Assembly (NCBI GenBank): GCA_030831045.1
Contig: JAURMB010000076.1
Coordinates: 1-10,430 of the forward strand
Direction: 5' to 3'
From: Schleiferiaceae bacterium
GTDB taxonomy: Bacteria; Bacteroidota; Bacteroidia; Flavobacteriales; Schleiferiaceae
DNA: 10,430 bases
In this document: piece by piece, positions 7,786 to 10,430 of the stretch
How the letters are laid out: each line of letters begins with the position of its first letter
Numbering within the stretch: position 1 is the first letter of the stretch
Notes under the pieces: generated by a model
What the model saw: the letters and a program-made list of their open reading frames with translations, nothing else
Databases searched by the model: none
What the model was told of the DNA's origin: nothing
Translations under genes and position numbers: made by a program

Positions 7786-8896
7786 CCCGAACTTCCTGAT
7801 AAATTTCGTTGAGGCGGCTCCCCACCAGGGCCGCCTCAAATTTTGGGTAGGCTAACGCATCGGGCGCAACCCGCCAGGGCTCTTGCCAACAGGCCTCCAA
7901 GGCGTCGGCCAGCGCCTCGGCTCCCGGAGCCACGCGCCGCCCAAATGGCTCGGCCAACCACGGCTGAAAAGCCGGAATGTCGGTGGCCACCACAGGGATC
8001 CCGCGGTGCAGGGCCTCGTAAACGACCATGCCAAATGTTTCGTCCACGGTAGGGTGCGCCAGCACGTCGACGTCGAGGGACGCCCAGGCACCCGGCGCGC
8101 CGTGCCCCAACCACTGAGCCCGCACCCCGAGCTGCTCGGCATAGGCGGCTAGTTCGGCTTGGCGAGGTCCGCCGCCCACGTGCACGTAGTTCCACGCTAC
8201 TTCGGGGTGGCGCTGCGCCAGCAGGGCGAGGGCTTCAAGGGTCCATTCGGTCTTTTTAATTAACCGGTTTAGGGGAATCAGCTGCGCTACACTGAGCACG
8301 GTGAACTGGGCGGACGCTGCCGGGGTCGAGGGCGGCGCGTACGCAAAGCGCGACCAATCCATCACGTTGGGAACCACTTCGATGGGCAGTCCGGGGAGCA
8401 CCCCGCGCAGCGCTGCCCCCAGGTGGTCCGAAACCGGCAGCACAAAGCGAGCCTGACGCAGGGCCCGACGGCCCCAAAAGCCCCAAAACCAGGTTTGAAG
8501 CTTGGCTGGAGCCAGGTTCCAGTGCTCGGTGTGCACCAAAGGCAAGTCCCAGTGCCGGGCAAGGGCGGCGGCGGTGATTCCGGCCGGCAGCAAAACCTGG
8601 CCGTGCACGAGCTCCGGACGTGGTCCTGGGTAGCGCAGGGCGACGTAGGCCGCAGCCAGCCAGGGCAGGTGGTAAAGAAGCTTCCACGCGCGCCAGGTTA
8701 CGCGGAGCACGTGTTCGCCGTGGGGTCCGCGCTGCCAAGATACCGACGGGACCCAACCGCCGGTCAGAATATCGAGGTGCAGAAGGTCCGCGTCCACACC
8801 CGCGGCACGAGCCGCCAACCACTGAGCTCGAATGAACGGCGAGCGGTGCGGAGCCTCTGCCGACGGATACCAGTTGGTTACCCAGAGGACCCTCAT
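7775..8896 (-). CDS. Glycosyltransferase, GT4-type (GT-B fold)
   Basis: The protein is a predicted cytoplasmic or membrane-associated sugar transferase of 373 residues; donor and acceptor cannot be told from sequence. The N-terminal half opens with MRVLWVTNWYPS and holds HRSPFIRAQ (17-25), HGQVLLPAG (98-106) and HTEHW (122-126), typical of acceptor-side loops in GT4 enzymes. The C-terminal half has VLSVAQLIP (200-208), VHVGGGP (238-244), AHPTVDETFGMVVYEALHRG (280-299) and PVVATD (301-306). Glu286 and Glu294 form the family E-x7-E motif. The Arg often found after the first strand of this half is Gln205, with Arg211 or Lys214/Lys215 nearby. The start at 8896 overlaps the flippase stop as ATGA; the ATG at 8980 would run far into that gene. 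The pairing suggests surface polysaccharide or lipid-linked glycan synthesis. Confidence 0.93.
   Translation of the reverse strand: MRVLWVTNWYPSAEAPHRSPFIRAQWLAARAAGVDADLLHLDILTGGWVPSVSWQRGPHGEHVLRVTWRAWKLLYHLPWLAAAYVALRYPGPRPELVHGQVLLPAGITAAALARHWDLPLVHTEHWNLAPAKLQTWFWGFWGRRALRQARFVLPVSDHLGAALRGVLPGLPIEVVPNVMDWSRFAYAPPSTPAASAQFTVLSVAQLIPLNRLIKKTEWTLEALALLAQRHPEVAWNYVHVGGGPRQAELAAYAEQLGVRAQWLGHGAPGAWASLDVDVLAHPTVDETFGMVVYEALHRGIPVVATDIPAFQPWLAEPFGRRVAPGAEALADALEACWQEPWRVAPDALAYPKFEAALVGSRLNEIYQEVRATS
7809..7844 (+). terminator. Intrinsic terminator for the nadC-YihY-DUF2147 string
   Basis: A 12-pair stem joins 7809-7820 (TTGAGGCGGCTC) to 7828-7839 (GGGCCGCCTCAA) with one G-U pair and a seven-base loop, and TTTT follows at 7841-7844. 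It lies 23 bases after the DUF2147 stop codon, the right place for a rho-independent terminator on the plus strand. The same bases encode residues 353-363 of the opposing glycosyltransferase. On the minus strand the G-U becomes a mismatch and the T tract is poor, so it looks one-directional. Confidence 0.6.
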
Positions 8897-10317
8897 CGCA
8901 GCAAATGGCGGAATTCCCGCCCAAATAAGATGGCCACCGCCGCCGCGTTGGCAGCAAGCATCGACGCCGACTGCAGCCAAATGCCGTCGACCGCCGCCGT
9001 GATCAGGACGTAGTTAAGGGCGCCCCAAACGGGAAGCCCCAGCATTTTCAGCACGTTGTAGTTCATGGGGTAGCGCGACCGCGACACGAAGTGAACCGAA
9101 GCCACTTGGAGCAGCGCCACCACCCCCGTGGCCCATACGGCGCCCTCGGCGCCGTTCCGCGCGACCAAAACGGCGAGCACCGGCAGATAAACCGCCATGC
9201 TCAGCGCATAAAACCGCGGAAAAAGCTTGGTTTCTTTGAAGTAAAACAGGGGGGCGAGGTAGACATTGAACATTCCGCGCAGCGAAAGCGACCAAAGCAG
9301 CGGCCCCACCCAGCGGTAGGAGGCCTCAAATTCAGGGCGCGGCATCGCGAGGGGCAGCACGCCAACCAATCCGGCATAAATCACGGGAATCGCCAGCACG
9401 ACCACGGCCGTAAAGCTGTGGAGGTTGCGGTTGAGCACCTCGCGACCGTCGAGGAATCCGCGCTCCTTGAACACCCGGTAGATGCGCGGAAGCACGGCGT
9501 TGAAAAGTCCGACCTGAATCAGGTCCAAAACCATTGCGAGCTTGACGGCAAAGTCAAAAAGTCCGACGGTTTCGGGACCCAGACTGCCCTGCAGCACAAA
9601 GCGGTCGGCGAAGCGCAGCCCCCAACCCAGGAGGTTGTAGGCCACCATGGGGTAGAGCACGCGCAGCCAACCCACCGACTGGCTGCGGTCCCAGCGGATT
9701 CCAAAGCTGCGCAGCCACAAGACTGCGACGACCGCCGCGCTCAGGGCTAAGCCCAGGGTGCGGCCCCAAATCGGCGCGCGCAGCTGGTAGCCGTCAAGGT
9801 TGAAGGCCACGAGCGTGGCGGCCAAAACCAGTGCAAAGTTGAGCATCGCCAGCGCCAGGTAGGGCACGGGGCGCTGTTGGTTGATGAGCACGTTGCTGTA
9901 GGTTTTGAACAACGCGTAGCACAGCGACGAGAGCACCGAAGCCACGGCGAGCTCGTTCCACGGCAGCAGCGGCGAATCGGCAAACCAGCGCGTGGCGACC
10001 AGCGAGAGCACGACGGCGGTGGCGCCGGTCTGCATAATGAATCCGAAGAGGGCCGACATGACCGCGCGCAATTTTGCGGGCTGGTCGTGGTGCTCGACGT
10101 AGCTGACGCCGACAAGCGTGTCTACGCCAAAATTGATTACGGTTTGGCCGAGCACATAGACGCCCGTGTAGAGCGCAAAAAGGCCAAAATCGGCCGCCGG
10201 CATTTGGGTGTAGTACGGCAGAAGGACGAAGCCCGAGAGCAGCGGAAGCATTCCGCCCAGCGTAAACGCCAGCGCCGCGCCCGACGTGCGAAGTAGTCCG
10301 TGTCTGGTAACCGCCAT
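8893..10317 (-). CDS. Polysaccharide flippase-like membrane protein (Wzx/MOP superfamily)
   Basis: This is a predicted inner-membrane protein of 474 residues with about 12-14 hydrophobic spans, resembling the oligosaccharide flippases that move lipid-linked glycans to the periplasmic face. The N-terminus (TSGAALAFTLGGMLPLLSGF, 11-30, then LLPYYTQMPAADFGLFALY, 32-50) has the helix 1-loop-helix 2 layout of the family, in which a short P-x-D-FG-L turn follows helix 1. YNLLGWGLRFADRFVLQGSL (227-246) and the following VGLFDFAVKLA (251-261) match the start of the second half. I prefer the ATG at 10317 because it gives a short charged start before helix 1; the ATG at 10338 would add seven residues. 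A TACCTTAG at 10332-10325, one mismatch from the -7 consensus, would suit the shorter form. It ends in ATGA overlap with the glycosyltransferase, so translation is probably coupled. The substrate is unknown. Confidence 0.9.
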   Translation of the reverse strand: MAVTRHGLLRTSGAALAFTLGGMLPLLSGFVLLPYYTQMPAADFGLFALYTGVYVLGQTVINFGVDTLVGVSYVEHHDQPAKLRAVMSALFGFIMQTGATAVVLSLVATRWFADSPLLPWNELAVASVLSSLCYALFKTYSNVLINQQRPVPYLALAMLNFALVLAATLVAFNLDGYQLRAPIWGRTLGLALSAAVVAVLWLRSFGIRWDRSQSVGWLRVLYPMVAYNLLGWGLRFADRFVLQGSLGPETVGLFDFAVKLAMVLDLIQVGLFNAVLPRIYRVFKERGFLDGREVLNRNLHSFTAVVVLAIPVIYAGLVGVLPLAMPRPEFEASYRWVGPLLWSLSLRGMFNVYLAPLFYFKETKLFPRFYALSMAVYLPVLAVLVARNGAEGAVWATGVVALLQVASVHFVSRSRYPMNYNVLKMLGLPVWGALNYVLITAAVDGIWLQSASMLAANAAAVAILFGREFRHLLR

Positions 10318-10386
10318 CGGTTGGCTAAGGTACAGCATTCGCCAAGGCCAAAAAGCGCGAAGATTTTTGGCGTAAACTTGCGGACT

Positions 10387-10430
10387 ATGAACGAACTCTT
10401 TCGCAACGCCAGCCGCTCGTGGCTCTACCC
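10387..10430 (+). CDS. Start of a divergent gene, cut by the window edge (unrecognised)
   Basis: An ATG at 10387 opens a frame, MNELFRNASRSWLY, that is uninterrupted to the window end. It diverges from the flippase gene with a 69-base gap to the ATG at 10317. A TAAACTTG, one mismatch from TAnnTTTG, lies at 10373-10380, six bases before the ATG. Fourteen codons are too few to name a family; a short charged start like this could lead into a membrane helix, but that is a guess. It might also not be a gene. Confidence 0.4.
   Translation, partial: MNELFRNASRSWLY

Noticed and set aside
8897..8980. A longer glycosyltransferase start at 8980
   Set aside because: The conserved opening strand begins at MRVLWVTNW, and the ATGA overlap with the flippase stop is the usual coupled arrangement.
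9091..9750. A 219-codon plus-strand frame opposite the flippase gene
   Set aside because: The product is rich in His, Gln and Arg, the mirror of hydrophobic membrane codons, so it is a shadow.

Overview
The window looks like a chromosomal segment of a GC-rich member of the Bacteroidota, probably near the Flavobacteriales. The lineage call rests on several things. There is a TonB-dependent receptor with an N-terminal carboxypeptidase-regulatory-like domain. The pyrG-yidC order and the YidC start (MEQRPFLDRNQLIGFA) fit this phylum, and so does a secreted DUF2147 protein. No Shine-Dalgarno sequences are visible. Several gene starts are preceded by the Bacteroidota -7 promoter element TAnnTTTG. 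Species cannot be named from this.

Layout. (1) Positions 1-5468, minus strand: a tight gene string reading right to left, rlmH, holA, a TonB-dependent receptor, pyrG and the first codons of yidC. Gaps are 3-30 bases, with one 29-base overlap (holA/receptor). (2) Positions 5469-5523: a 55-base divergent control region. (3) Positions 5524-7785, plus strand: nadC, a YihY/BrkB-family membrane protein and a secreted DUF2147 protein, separated by 15-base gaps. The string ends at a good hairpin-plus-T terminator that lies inside the neighbouring convergent gene. (4) Positions 7775-10317, minus strand: a polysaccharide flippase-like protein followed by a family-4-type glycosyltransferase, joined by an ATGA stop/start overlap. 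(5) Positions 10387-10430, plus strand: the probable first 14 codons of a divergent gene cut by the window edge. There is no gene-free stretch above 300 bases.

The left string mixes housekeeping functions (ribosome methylation, clamp loading, CTP synthesis, membrane-protein insertion) with one outer-membrane importer. The middle string joins the quinolinate step of NAD synthesis to two envelope proteins of unknown role. The right pair belongs to surface-glycan assembly, with one protein adding a sugar and the other probably moving the lipid-linked glycan across the inner membrane.

I do not see a novel defence, mobile or biosynthetic system here. No CRISPR array, insertion sequence, tRNA or rRNA was recognised. 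The points worth a second look are small: a shortened RlmH with an altered SAM-loop residue, a receptor signal peptide encoded inside the end of holA, -7 elements placed inside the operon, and a terminator embedded in an opposing coding sequence.
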